The translations under genes were made by a program, and so were the position numbers. Below, piece by piece: positions 11,989 through 22,325 of a DNA stretch of 40,091 bases (position 1 is the first letter of the stretch; every line of letters starts with the position of its first letter). The notes below the pieces were generated by a model, which saw nothing but the letters and a program-made list of their open reading frames with translations, was not told the origin of the DNA and made no database searches. This DNA comes from Polyrhizophydium stewartii (Eukaryota; Chytridiomycota; Chytridiomycetes; Rhizophydiales), in contig JADGIZ010000028.1 in assembly GCA_027604665.1 (NCBI GenBank), positions 1 to 40,091 on the forward strand, read 5' to 3'.

Positions 11989-13172
11989 ATGGTGCGCTCG
12001 AAGCCGTGCCGCGGCACTCGACCGCTGACAGCGTTTCATGATGGCGATGGCCACAACACACGGCGCTCACAAAGGCCGGCGATCTATATCCGTGAGCGCG
12101 AGGCCACGACACGGAGCATGCGCGCGGACTAGCTGACACGGGAGCCCAGGCTCACGACGTGCGGCATCTGCCAGGGCGTCATTATCGATGCAACCACCAT
12201 CAACGAGTGCCTGCATTCCTGTAAGCTCGTCCGCGCATGACATTCGCGGTTACGCTCTATTCTTACGCCCGCTGCTCCGCTCGGCGTTCCAATTGCAGTC
12301 TGCAGGTCTTGCGCAGTCAAGGAATGCGGGCAGCCGGACTCCAAGTGCCCCACATGCGGCTTTCTGCTCGGGGCGAACCCATTCGAGTTTCTCCGCCCAG
12401 ATCCGACGTTACAGAGCGTGATCATCAAGCTCATGCCCGGGCTCGTCGAGCGATGCAAAGAGATGGAACTCGAGTACGCAGCTGAATGCGCGGCCAAGTC
12501 CTCTGCCAAGACTCCGAGGAGAGGCCGCCATGGTGGCCGCGCTGACGGCGCAAAGCTCAACTCATCCTCGACGTCACCCGCAAGATCACCTGCCCGATCC
12601 CCAGCGAGGTCATCCACCAGATCGCCCCCCAAATCCCATTCGAGATCTCCCGCGAGGTCGCCGGTCGCATCGCCGGCTCGCTCGGGCATGATATCCTCTG
12701 CCAGCTCACCCAAGTCGCCGCCAAAACGCGCACGCGGCCTCAGCAGCAGCAGCATCGGAAGTGCTGCCGGCGAGGACCACGCTGGTGACGGCGATGACAA
12801 CTTGCCAGTGGCGATGGTCCTGTTCACAGTCGAGGCCGATCCCGAGTGAGAGTCGTGTCTCGGATTGGACTGAGCGAGATACGAAACTGACGTTGAACCA
12901 CGTGTCGCAGGCTTCTGCAGGCTCCGCCTCCCGATATCAAGTCTCTCGGCGACGGACCTCGTCTGTTCAAAGCCAAAGCGACAAGCACAGTCAAGACAGT
13001 CAAAAGGCATCTGTCCAAGCTGATTGGCCTCAATGCGCATGCTGGCATCGTTCTCACGTTCCGTAAGCAATGCCTCGGCGACGAATGGACGCTGGAGTAC
13101 GTTTCTCGCACCATGTCGGCCGACGATGGCGATCCTATGGCTCTCAGATACTCTTTCGCGCCGCAGCTCTGA
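11989..13172 (+). CDS. Polycomb-group RING finger (PCGF)-like protein, RING plus RAWUL
   Basis: Resembles PCGF/Psc/BMI1 subunits, the RING1 partners in PRC1 (histone H2A ubiquitin ligase). Model exons: 11989-11991, 12075-12091, 12150-12220, 12299-12845, 12911-13172, all in phase, 299 residues. The N-terminal RING is C3HC4 with the PCGF-type core: LTTCGIC, then VIIDATTINECLHSFCRSC, then CPTCG. Human PCGFs read LMC-LC and IDATTI-ECLHSFC at the same place. A ~120-residue Ser/Pro/Arg-rich linker with repeated SPARSP follows. The last ~75 residues match a RAWUL domain: ATSTVKTVKRHLSKLIGL, then LGDEWTLEYV, then PMALRYSF. The RING and RAWUL exons are firm. The 3-nt ATG exon and 17-nt microexon are inferred because they restore the family's DLxP-L-T-C lead-in. 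A different E3 family is possible, but the RING-RAWUL pairing is specific. Confidence 0.85.
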
Positions 13173-13323
13173 TGCTCATCCGTGCGGCAACCCGCCATCA
13201 CAACAACTGTCCCAAAAAGCGCAGTGCAAACGCATGCTTTCAATTGGCCCTACAATGCTTTCGATGACAGAGCATCAGCGCTCGCGCACATGCAGTCCGT
13301 CACTTGCACAATCGCCACAGCGC

Positions 13324-14805
13324 TCAGTTGCCGGTCTTCTTGACTAGATAGCGGCGGCGGGCTGTGGCGAAAACTCAAAAGTCAGCCAACATGGAAGACC
13401 AGAGATTGCGGGTGCTGGTGCAGCCCTCACCGTTGATGAACCAGTTGTTGAGCTGCGTCAGATTCAGCCCCGTGACGTTGCACATGTGCTTCTTGGCGTC
13501 TTCCGACGGATAGGGGTGCGACCTGTGCGCATCGAGCCAGTCACGCAGCACCTTGTGGACTTCCTTGGAGTGATTGGGTCGCTTGGGCTGGCGAGCGAGG
13601 GCGAGCGCAGCAGTGGCTTGTGAGCCACGAGTCGCAGGACAGCTCGGTCACGGTTTCTGGCTTACCTTTGCATTGGAGCCGGGCGAGTCTGGCCCCGCCG
13701 ATCGCGCAACGTCCAGCGAGTACGGCATCAGCGCCTTCTTGGACACTGAAGACCCCTCGGTCTTTGCACTTAGCAGCCTCGACTCGCCTGCCGCTTGGCG
13801 AATGCTGCGGCCGAGACTCGCTGCACTCGGGCTGCCTGACTGCGTCGACCAGGGCAGAAGCGTTGAGGAGTTGGAGGAATGGCCCAAAATACCGCCAGTT
13901 CGATTGAGGTTGATCGACCCTGACAGAAGCCGGACGTCGCTGGATGTGCCATGCGAAGCCGTCGAGTGGGCCTGGCCTGCAACCCGAACTTGATCGCGCG
14001 GCTCGAGGCCCGCGAGCGACTGCGGTCTGGTCGGGACGCGGATAGGAAAGGGTGGGCGGTCGGAATCGTGGCGGCTTACGAGCGTCGTCGACGAGAGGAA
14101 CTTCATCGGGCCGGGATGCGAAGCCGCTGGCGGGAATAGTGGGAATTGCGTGTCGCTGCTGGTTGTCCTGCCGAGAGCGTCGGTCCTTGCGTCGGCAGAG
14201 CTGGAAAAGTGCGTATCAAGCTCGCTGCGGTCCCTTGACGCTGCAAGTGATGTGTTGGTGCGGCTGACGGCGGCTTGACTGTCCTGCGTGCGAGCCACGT
14301 CGTAGTCGAGCCGGCTGTGGGTTGCAGTCATGCGCCGAGTTGTGCTTCGGACCCTGAACGGCGAGAGCCGTGTGAACTCGGACTCGGAAACAAAGCCGTC
14401 GACGCCCTGCTGGGCCGCCTCGTCTGCGTCGATGCGCTGCTCGCAGGCGTCGACGATTTGGTGCACAAGCACAACGACGGCGGCGAGAATCGCGCGATCG
14501 AGGCCCTGGTCTGCGGCACCTGCGCGAGCGCCGAGCTCCGAGGCGGCGCCGCTTGCGCCGCGGCACACCATGCCGATTGTCACCCCGTACTCGCAGAGCA
14601 GCTCGCCCACAAGCAACAGCGTCGCCTTGAGACTGTCGACCCGCATGCTTCGCTGCGCGTCGTCGCGTAGCTGCCATAGCTCGAGCACGAGCGAGTAGGC
14701 GGGATGCTCGATGAGGCAGGCGCCGCGCTCTTGGGCCGTTGCTGGTGCGGAGCCAGCGCGCTGTGGTGTGGCATCCACGCCATGGGGGCAAGTCTCGACG
14801 GTCAT
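13324..14805 (-). CDS. TALE-class homeodomain transcription factor
   Basis: Three phase-consistent exons: 14805-13666, 13587-13431, 13361-13324, giving 444 residues. The homeodomain is at the extreme C-terminus (about 381-440). It contains the TALE loop extension (HPYPSEDAKKHM) and the recognition helix LTQLNNWFINARRRYL with canonical Trp48, Phe49, Asn51 and Arg53. An intron interrupts helix 3 just after Asn51. The N-terminal ~380 residues are not recognisable. They include an Ala/Val-rich predicted helical stretch around residues 60-115 and then long Ser/Thr-rich disorder. The gene is divergent from another homeodomain-like gene 1.05 kb away. Family assignment is firm. Target genes and biological role are unknown. 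Confidence 0.93.
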
Positions 14806-15859
14806 TCTGTGCGTGTCGGCTGTCGTTCGAGGCCCGAGTTGCGTCAGGAGGTGCCGGAAGCGGGCGATTGGCGGTTGGGGCAGCCGAGCGAGATGGTGAC
14901 AGGCACCACGGACAAGTCAGAAAATAAGCGGGGAGCCCGTCGTCTTTTGGCTGCCAGGCGCGGGGACGCAAGTGGCCGACGCTGCGAAACTGACAGGACG
15001 GCATTGGAGGACGGACGGGCGGCGACCGCTCGCGTCGCGAGCCAGTCAAACGCGTCGCCGGCACAAACGCGCTCAGTCTGAGCTGCCCCGGCTGACGACG
15101 GCGCCGACCGGGCGAGCGCCTCCCTCCCCGCGCCTGCACCGCTGCACCGCAAGGGCGTGCAACAGGAGCACATTGGCTCACTCTATGCGTGCTCCGTGCT
15201 GCGCTCTCGGCGGCCACAGGCGGTTCGCTGCCAGCTCTCTCAGTGAGAATCGCCTCTTCCCAAACCGACTCAGTCGAGGCCGCGGGCCGCCCCCGTCGCC
15301 ACGCACAGCTGATGCGGGCCGTCCTTGAACAGTGCCAAGGACGATTGTTGTGCTCTGTGCGTCGGCTCCAGAGCGTCCCCCGTTGCGCACCATACCAGAG
15401 CCGCACGCCTCGCGCGCTGTGCCGCGGTGCACCGACATCCCCGCCCCACTCGCCGCGCCGCATAACTTGCGCTCCAGAGCGCATATTGACAGCCCATGTG
15501 ATCGCCAAATGGTTGCTTGACGGACGCAGTGGCACCAATGACAGCTCGCCTGGTTTTGCAGCGGCGCCAAAGTCAGTCGCTCACTTTGGTGACTTGGGTC
15601 TGGCAACCGAAACATGGGCTCGACTCCCTTTCGCCGGCATCGACAGACAGACGGTCGGGCTCTCTGATTGTCAACCGGCTCTCAGAGACCACTGCAAGTC
15701 TTTTTGGCCAGCGCCGTACCCTGCCAGACCCAGCCGTGAAGCGCCGCCCAAGTCGGTTAAAGCGCGACGCCAGTCAAACGCCGCCTCGCCCCCCTCCCCG
15801 CGACGCAGCCGGACGTTCCAGAGACACACCTACTCGCAAACACAATACCAACGGCAGCC
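14806..15859. promoter_or_regulatory. 1.05-kb shared upstream region of the homeodomain pair
   Basis: The largest intergenic space in the window, with no recognisable gene. Long open frames on both strands here have Arg/Pro/Ala-rich translations typical of random GC-rich DNA. No tandem repeats or transposon ends were seen. It presumably drives both divergent homeobox genes. Confidence 0.5.
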
Positions 15860-17436
15860 ATGCAGGACGCCAGGCGATTGCTGGGCGAGCTGCGCAGGCA
15901 GCTCGGTCTGATGCCGATGACGCGAGCCGAGGCCGAGTCGATTCTGCGCAAGGACGTCTCGGGCTTTCGCTCAAGCCTGCTTGCTCTTGTTACGCCGGCG
16001 GGAGCAACTCAAACACCGGCAGTGACGAACAGCACGCCTGCAGAGGACCATGTCGATGTGCTCGCAACTCTGCTCGGCGATGGGATGGGCGATGTGGCCG
16101 CTGCCGCAACGCCAATGTCCTCGTCGACACAGGCCTCGTTTACTTTCTCGTTTACGTTCAGTGACTCGACGGACGGCGGAAGCGGCGGCGGCGGAGCACC
16201 CACACCGACGTCTTCGCTGCTTGAGACCTCACTCCGAGAGCTCAATCTATCGACCAGCGCACTTGATCCGCCGTCGACACTCACCCCGAGTTCGTCCGAG
16301 TCATCGATTGCGCTTCCGCCGTTTGGCGTCGTGTCGGCGGTCGCAAGTGCCGACGCAGAAACGACCATTACGACTCGCGGCTTCCGGTTCACGCAGATGG
16401 TCCACAACGACTGGGATCCGCGCACGCGCAACCAGCTGCTCGTCATCCGCCACGTCTATCTCGAGCAGCGTGAAGCGCTCGTTGCGAGGCTCACCGACGC
16501 CTGGCAGCAGATGCGTGCAGAGTTTACGAGGAACGACACGCTGCTGCCCATAAGCCAGGCAACGATGGAAGATCTGGACAAGAGCATCACCTCACTGATC
16601 TCGCACACGATCCTGCTTCTGCAGTACCACGCGCTCGGGCGAGTCTTTGAACTCGCGGGCACGAGCATCCCGCCAGAGTGCGTGCTTCCGGAAGAGGCAC
16701 TCAAGATCGAGTCCGTGTTCAAGAAGCGTGCCACCGAGGCCATGAAACGTGCCAGCAACGGTGACTTGCTGCTCAGCTTCTCCCAGATCGCAGCGCTCGA
16801 AACCAACACTGCGGCCGAGGGCGTGTGCTCCAAGCTCGAGAAGAAGCGACTCGCGGCCAAGACCGGGCTGGAGTTGAACGAAGTTGCGATTTGGTGAGTG
16901 CTGCGCGTGTGCGCGAAAAGCCGAGGCCGACTCTGACAGACTTGGCTGGTGCACTGCAAAGGCTCGAAGCCAAGCGCGCTTCGGCAGTGCATGGGAACAT
17001 GTACCGCATCGCTCTCGCAGCCGAGCCGCCAGCTGCTTCGGGAAACAACTCACAAGACGCGGCGGCAGACGGCGCATTCGAGCTGCCTCCGATGCCAGGC
17101 CTCGATAGGGCTGATTCCGTGCTGACCGCGGCGCTGCAACAGCCTGCTCTTCACCCAGCGCCTGGTGCACTTGGCCAGGATTCTCTCTTTGAAGCGCTGC
17201 AGATACTGCCGATGGCGTCCGGAGCGGCAATGACCTTTGGCGACCTCACTCAGATCCCGCTTCAGGCGTTTCCACCGCTCGGCATGCTCTCCCTTGACCA
17301 AATGCCTTTGCCCGTCGACTTGAGCTTCCCGACACCGCTCCCCTTTGCGATTTCTCTGGAGGCGCCGATGCAAGATACCGATCCAGCACGCGAGCCATCC
17401 GGCAAAGCCGCGGCGGGCTTCGGGGCGACGCAATGA
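15860..17436 (+). CDS. Divergent homeodomain-like protein with activation-like C-terminus
   Basis: Two exons, 15860-16893 and 16962-17436, encode 502 residues. Near residues 326-352 the sequence EKKRLAAKTGLELNEVAIW, followed after the intron by LEAKRAS, matches homeodomain helix 2-turn-helix 3: Trp48 and Arg53 in register, Leu at 49, Ala at 51 in place of the near-invariant Asn. The intron has a consensus GTGAGT donor, a CTGAC element and a CAAAG acceptor that keeps the frame. The N-terminus has a basic amphipathic helix (about 1-30), then Ser/Thr/Gly-rich disorder (about 50-165), then a conserved-looking helical block (about 175-320). The C-terminal ~120 residues are Pro/Leu/acidic, like a trans-activation region. 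No close family was recognised. The homeodomain call rests on helix 3 and on the head-to-head homeobox neighbour. Confidence 0.6.
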
Positions 17437-17541
17437 CTCACTGGACACACTGCATCTCATTGAAAATCATCTCATCACTTCATTTGAGCGGCCCGAGCCA
17501 GTCCCCACGCATCATGCAGCCATGAGGCGGCGCAGCCGCAC

Positions 17542-19271
17542 TCACAGCGAAATACACGACTTGAACACATCAAGCGGGTTGCCCTGCGAGATCATCCACC
17601 ATTTGGCGACGAGCCGGTCTGAGACCTCCTTGTAGAGCACGTTGTTTTGGCTGTAGAAATGCAGCACCTGTCCGACCTCGCTGTGCGAATACTCGGGGAT
17701 GTGAACGCGCGAGATATGCTTTGGTGTCTGCTTGAACTGCTCGGCAAAGGCATCGTTGTGGACCGGGTTGATGCTCGGGGGCAAGATGACCTCGAACTCG
17801 TCGCGTGACGCCAGGTCCACCACGGCGGGCTGATCAAGAGCCTTTCCGGCCGTTTTGTTGACGGCGGGCAGCTTCTGCAGCAGGTTCTGCAGGTAGTACG
17901 AGTTGACAAGCGACTCGGTCTTGTCGACTGCGCCGAGAATTGCGGTTTTGGGCTGACATCGGCGAGGCGGCGTCAGCAAGCCGCTTCAGCCTGGTCTCAA
18001 TCGAATAAAGCACAGACCTGTCCGAGCTCGGCAAGGATGTTGTGGAACACCATCGCAACGGCAAACTCGTTTGACATGATGGGCTGCGATTTGGCATTGC
18101 AGTACTCGGTCTTTCTGAACAGCGCGTTGAACTGGTCGAGCGCAATGAGCACGGGCGGCCTGTAGACGGCGGGAGTCAGCGATCGAAAGGAACTCTGCAC
18201 GCGGTGTGCTCGCCACCGACACCGTCGCACCTGTCTTTTGCAGCCAGGATGCTCTTGACGACGTCCTCAAATGCGTCGTGCGCGGGCACTGCGCCTGCGA
18301 TGCCCGAGGCAGCGACATTGGCGACGGTCTGGCCGCTCGAGCCGAGCGACGGCAGCTTCTCAAGAGCGCTGGGGTTCCAAGCAACGATGCTCTCGAGCAA
18401 CTTGCGCGCGAGATCGGGCTGGTAGTACTTTGATCCGTCTGCCGACGGTTCGTATGGCTCGATTCCGCTGAACCACTGCGAGACTGGGCAAGGCGAATGC
18501 GCATCAGCTGCACGCAGGCGAGGCGATGCTCGAATGCGGCATCGGACAGACCTCGCGGGGCGGCAATCACAACCCAGCCTTTGGAGCGGAAGTGGCTGGC
18601 AGTCAGAAGCAGCGACGCCGTCTTTCCGCTGCCGCGAGCGCCGTCTGCATGCGCGCCGCTGTCAGTGTCGTTGCAGCGCCATCTCGGCGCTCCTTCGTGC
18701 ACTCACCGACAACAAAGGCCGTGCTGCATGCGTCCTTGGAGCCTTCCTTGTCGATGAGATGGATGAGCTCGGCAGTCGACTCGCGGAACATGAGCGCGGG
18801 CTTGTCGACGAGCTTGAACTGGCGGTCAAGGTTGGGGCCGGCCGCAGGCACCTTGCTGATGAAGTCCTGAGGCAAGCTGACGAAGCGGCCCAAGTTCTTT
18901 CTGGCGACAGTGGTCTGGTGAGGGAGCCGATCAGCGCCAGCGTGCGCCAAAGGCATGCATCTCCAAGCGAGCCGCTCTTTGGAGCAACTAAACGCTCACA
19001 GGGTTCCACTCCATCAAGGGCAGGTTGGCCTCTTGGACGACGTTGGCCTGCGGGATGGCTCGCAGTCAGCCTTTTTTGTCGTCGCTGGCCGGCTGCTGGC
19101 ACATGCACCGGCCCACTCAGCGCAGGGCGCGGTCACCAGCTGAGCAGCCTGCGCTGCTGTAGCTGCCGCAGTCGACGCCGCGGCGGCCCCCGCCAGGTCC
19201 ACGTTTCCGGCGGCCGTCGAGAAGGCATGCCGCTGGCCGCGCAGCACAAGGCGTGCGATCCTCGAGATCAT
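17542..19271 (-). CDS. DAP3: Mitochondrial small ribosomal subunit protein mS29 (DAP3)
   Basis: GTP-binding mitoribosomal protein of the small-subunit head. Seven exons: 19271-19137, 19047-19000, 18896-18707, 18644-18514, 18475-18231, 18159-18018, 17952-17542, giving 433 residues. The first ~45 residues (MISRIARLVLRGQRHAFSTA, then Ala-rich) look like a mitochondrial presequence. A P-loop GARGSGKT follows after FRESTAELIHLIDKEG. The Walker-B-like segment PVLIALDQFNALF and the C-terminal HIPEYSHSEV and ISQGNPLDVFKSC blocks are family-typical. The short intron between 18514 and 18475 is the least certain junction. The start codon is 89 bp from that of the divergent B9D1 gene. Confidence 0.9.
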
Positions 19272-19360
19272 CTCGGCCAAACTTATTTTTGTTTGTCAGG
19301 CGCAATTCATTGGGGCAGCTGTCCGCATCGCGTTCGACTGGGTAGCGAGCTTCGCGCCAA
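19272..19360. promoter_or_regulatory. Bidirectional promoter region mS29 / B9D1
   Basis: Only 89 bp separate the start codons of a mitoribosomal gene and a ciliary gene. An AT-richer patch (ATTTTTGTTTG) at about 19285-19296 stands out from the GC-rich background. Confidence 0.45.
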
Positions 19361-20349
19361 ATGGCAGCCGGGGCGAGCGCGGCGCCGGCGGGGCCGACGT
19401 TCTTTGGCCTTGTGTGCTCGGGGCAGATCGAGTCGGCATACGTGCGCTTCCTTGCCGCCGCGGCCGTGGCTGAGCGGGCCATCTGACGCAGAGGAGTTGC
19501 TGACCCAGAAGGCCGCACTGGCGCCACCGATGCAGTTTCCCGAGTTCGACAGTCTGTACTGCAAGTTCGGGTTTCACATGGGCCCAGACTGGACGGTGCT
19601 TTCGGTGGGTCCGTCCTCTCGTTGCGCAGTCGCTTCGTGTCGCCTGGCGAATGCTCGCGCGCCGGCGACCGAGCTGACATGGGCGGCATCCACACAACAA
19701 CAAAAGGGCCTTGAAGAGGGCATCACACAGTTTGCAAAGAGCAGGCAGGCGTCAACGTTCACAGACAGCGGACAGGCTATCAAGCCGTGCGTCTGGAACT
19801 TCCCGTTCTCGGTCTCGTTCAAGTCGACGAACCCGTTTGGTGTGCCGCTCTGGCGAACGCAGCGGAGACGACACGTCGATCTGACTGCGCGCTTGCAGGA
19901 TGGCCACAGCTGCTCGTGACAGTTTACGGGCTAGATGCACTCGGACGCGATGTTGTTCGCGGCTATGGCTCTGTGCGCGTCCCTATGGCGCCAGGAAGGT
20001 GCGGAATGCATTTGGCGTCATGGGCGAAAGAACCTCATTGACTCGATTTCTCTCAGCCATACGCTCTATGTCTCCATGTTTGTTCCCATCGCAACGTCAC
20101 CCTTCAACCAGTTCTACTCGTGGATGCTTGGACGTCCGCCCGAGTTCATCGACCCAAAGTTTGCTGCGAAGAGCAGTGGCCGCGAGAGTGCGATTCCGAA
20201 TGCCACGCACGCTGCTCGGTCCTCCGCTGACCCGGCTGCCGCCAGTCACACGCGTGCGCAGCCAAGGCACCGTCAAAGTCCTGCTCAACATTGTCACCAA
20301 GGACTTGGAGGCGCTCGGATACGCCATTCCAAAGAGCGGCGGTGCGTGA
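19361..20349 (+). CDS. B9D1: B9 domain protein B9D1 (MKS ciliary transition-zone complex)
   Basis: Component of the Meckel-syndrome (MKS) module at the ciliary transition zone, with a C2-like B9 domain. Six exons in phase: 19361-19441, 19536-19604, 19707-19839, 19899-19998, 20057-20187, 20246-20349, giving 205 residues (human B9D1 is 204). Conserved blocks in order: [86 protein letters not shown], and [19 protein letters not shown]. Every splice has a CTGAC-type element or a strong acceptor. There is a ~9-residue insertion before VWNFP relative to animals. With DRC4 and IFT27 it indicates a flagellate organism. Confidence 0.95.
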
Positions 20350-20527
20350 CGGGTTGATAATCCTCACACCACCGGCCAATGTGGACAAAGTCGTTTGCCT
20401 TCGGGGCTCAATGAGGAGACGCATTGAAGCGGAGAATGGCAAATCAGAACTGAAGGGACAATGCAACGGTGTCATGAATAAATAAACTGGCGCTTTACTG
20501 CGGATCACTGCTTGCCAGATGAATTAC

Positions 20528-22281
20528 TTAATCCTCGCGCTGCTGGTCATCGTCATGCCGTTGCTCATCACCCTGCTGCTGCTCATCGTCGTTGCTTCCG
20601 TCTTCTTCCGACTCGGAAGCCGTTTCTCCCGGTTCCAGGCCGATAGCCTGAGGTGCCTGCTGCGGTCTCGGCCGCGTGACTGCGGGTGCCTTGTCGTCAA
20701 AGAAATTGTTTTCGACAATAAAGCGAATGCACTGCAAAAGTGCATTCTTGTCTTTCTTGAGGTCAGTCTCAAGCATCTGGGCAGAAGAAGCGAGTATGGT
20801 CAGATTCGCCAGAGCCATCAACAAACTGACCACGTCAAGCTCACCATGTTGAGCAGCGGTCGTCGCTTGGCGCCGTGGAAAAGCGGGGCGACTGGGTCTC
20901 GCTTGGCTTGCTTCTTCTTGGCCTGCACCGGCTTTTCATCTGTTTTGAACTGCGACGGGCCGCCGGTTTCCGTGCTTGGCTCGCCCAGATCGTGGCTGAA
21001 TCGACAGCGCGCACCAAATCGGCAATGTCCGCGTGCAAAGTGAACGCAAGTTCTTGCCGCGCGCTGCCTGCCACTGGCGCCATTTTCACTTCGCATGTCG
21101 CCTTCGTGATCCTCGGCGGGTATTTTGCATGACCGCTCTGACGTCTCCGCGGCGCGCCGAGCATCAGAGCCTCGAGATCCCTTCAGTGTCTTGCGGTGGA
21201 CGTCGATGATGTCACCTCGCTTTTGGCGCTTGCTCTGTTCCTCTATCTGGTGATGCATGGCAAGGTGTCAGCGCTAAGCTATCCAGGAGTCCGCTCAATA
21301 AGCCCGCACCTTCTTCTGGATGTTCTGGTCGGTCGGGTAGTTGCGCTTGCGTGCCTTTATCCACTGCTCAATATCCTCGGGCGTTTCAAGCACAACCTTC
21401 GGATACATGCTTCAGACAGGGTCAGCGAATGATGCGCAGAGACAGAGATACGAAATTAATATGTTCTTGATCTCAGCGCACCTTGCTGCTTCGTCGTCGA
21501 GGTGCTCCTCCTCCTTGTGCGCCGCAATCACCTTGCTGGTGCCGACAAAGTCGCAGAGCGAGCACTTTTTGTGTGATCGCATGTGCTCGTTCATCTGGCG
21601 CTCGTTGGAAAACGACTTGTCGCATGTGTCGCAGCGCATGGCTTCTTGGGAGTCGATGCTGCTCGACAGCACGGCCGCAGGCGGATCGCCGCCGTCATGC
21701 GGGCCGGAGTCGTTTGCATCGGGCAGACCCTCGCCGCCGACAAACTGCGAGAGCTCGCCATGCAGCTGACCTGCCTCCATCTTGCGACGGCGGCGTGCAG
21801 CGCGCTTCCTCGCCCACCGCGAGGGCTTGCCCGGCTCTGCATCCGACCCGTCGCCGTCAACGTCGTCGCCGCCGTGGTCGCCGTCGCTGGTCGTCGCGGG
21901 CTCGCCGACGTCGGCAGGTGGCTGCTGGTGGGCTTGCTGATATGGCTGGGCATAGAGGGTCGGCACCGTGTGCTGCTGCTGCTGCTGGCTCTGGTGCTGC
22001 TGCATCTGGTGAAACATGGCCACCGAGTGCATGTAGTAGGCCCACTGTGCCTGTGCTTGCAAAAAAGCGTGCGGCCCGGCTGCGGACGGCGCCTGGGCCG
22101 GATGGGAGCTCGCGGACGGCGCAGCGGTGCCCGCATAGAGCGGATACGGCGGGTATTGGGGCACGGCCGGAGGCGCCGCGGCAGCCGGGGCACCGGCGTG
22201 CGGGCCCGGCTGCGTTGATGGCGGCGGCGGCGGCGGGAGGTACGACGGCGGGAGCAGCGACTGCGGGACGGATCCTCTCAT
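20528..22281 (-). CDS. NUFIP1: NUFIP1-like box C/D snoRNP assembly factor with extra CCCH finger
   Basis: NUFIP1/Rsa1 proteins help assemble box C/D snoRNPs with the R2TP machinery. Four exons: 22281-21482, 21409-21310, 21246-20845, 20776-20528, giving 516 residues. The N-terminal ~110 residues are Pro/Ala/Gln-rich. A C2H2 finger (CDTC, then HMRSH, followed by a second CSLC/H/H-like finger) occupies about 210-260. The NUFIP signature PKVVLETPEDIEQWIKARKRNYPT follows. The C-terminus has the NUFIP-like motif KRRPLLNMMLETDLKKDKNA, then LQCIRFIVENNFFD, and an acidic tail. Unusually, a CCCH zinc finger (C-x7-C-x5-C-x3-H: CVHFARGHC, then RFGARCRFSH) lies between the NUFIP core and the C-terminal motif. 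It is divergent from the KEN-box gene, with 44 bp between starts. Confidence 0.86.
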
Positions 22282-22325
22282 TTCAAAGCGAAACTCGCAA
22301 GCAGCGCTTCGCCCACGAGTCAGGC

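Noticed and set aside
12038..12132. PCGF start at ATG 12038 with a 41-nt intron ending at CTAG
   Set aside because: It ignores the GCTGAC element at 12132-12137 and gives a lead-in unlike PCGF proteins. The 17-nt microexon model restores DLYP-LTTC.
14216..15538. 440-codon minus-strand open frame between the two homeodomain genes
   Set aside because: Arg/Pro/Ala-rich, no domain, overlaps the first exon of the TALE gene in another frame. Stops are rare by chance in this GC-rich DNA.
16880..16945. One-base frameshift in the homeodomain-like gene instead of an intron
   Set aside because: A consensus GTGAGT donor, a CTGAC element and an in-frame CAAAG acceptor explain the frame change without invoking an error. 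Kept as the alternative to test.
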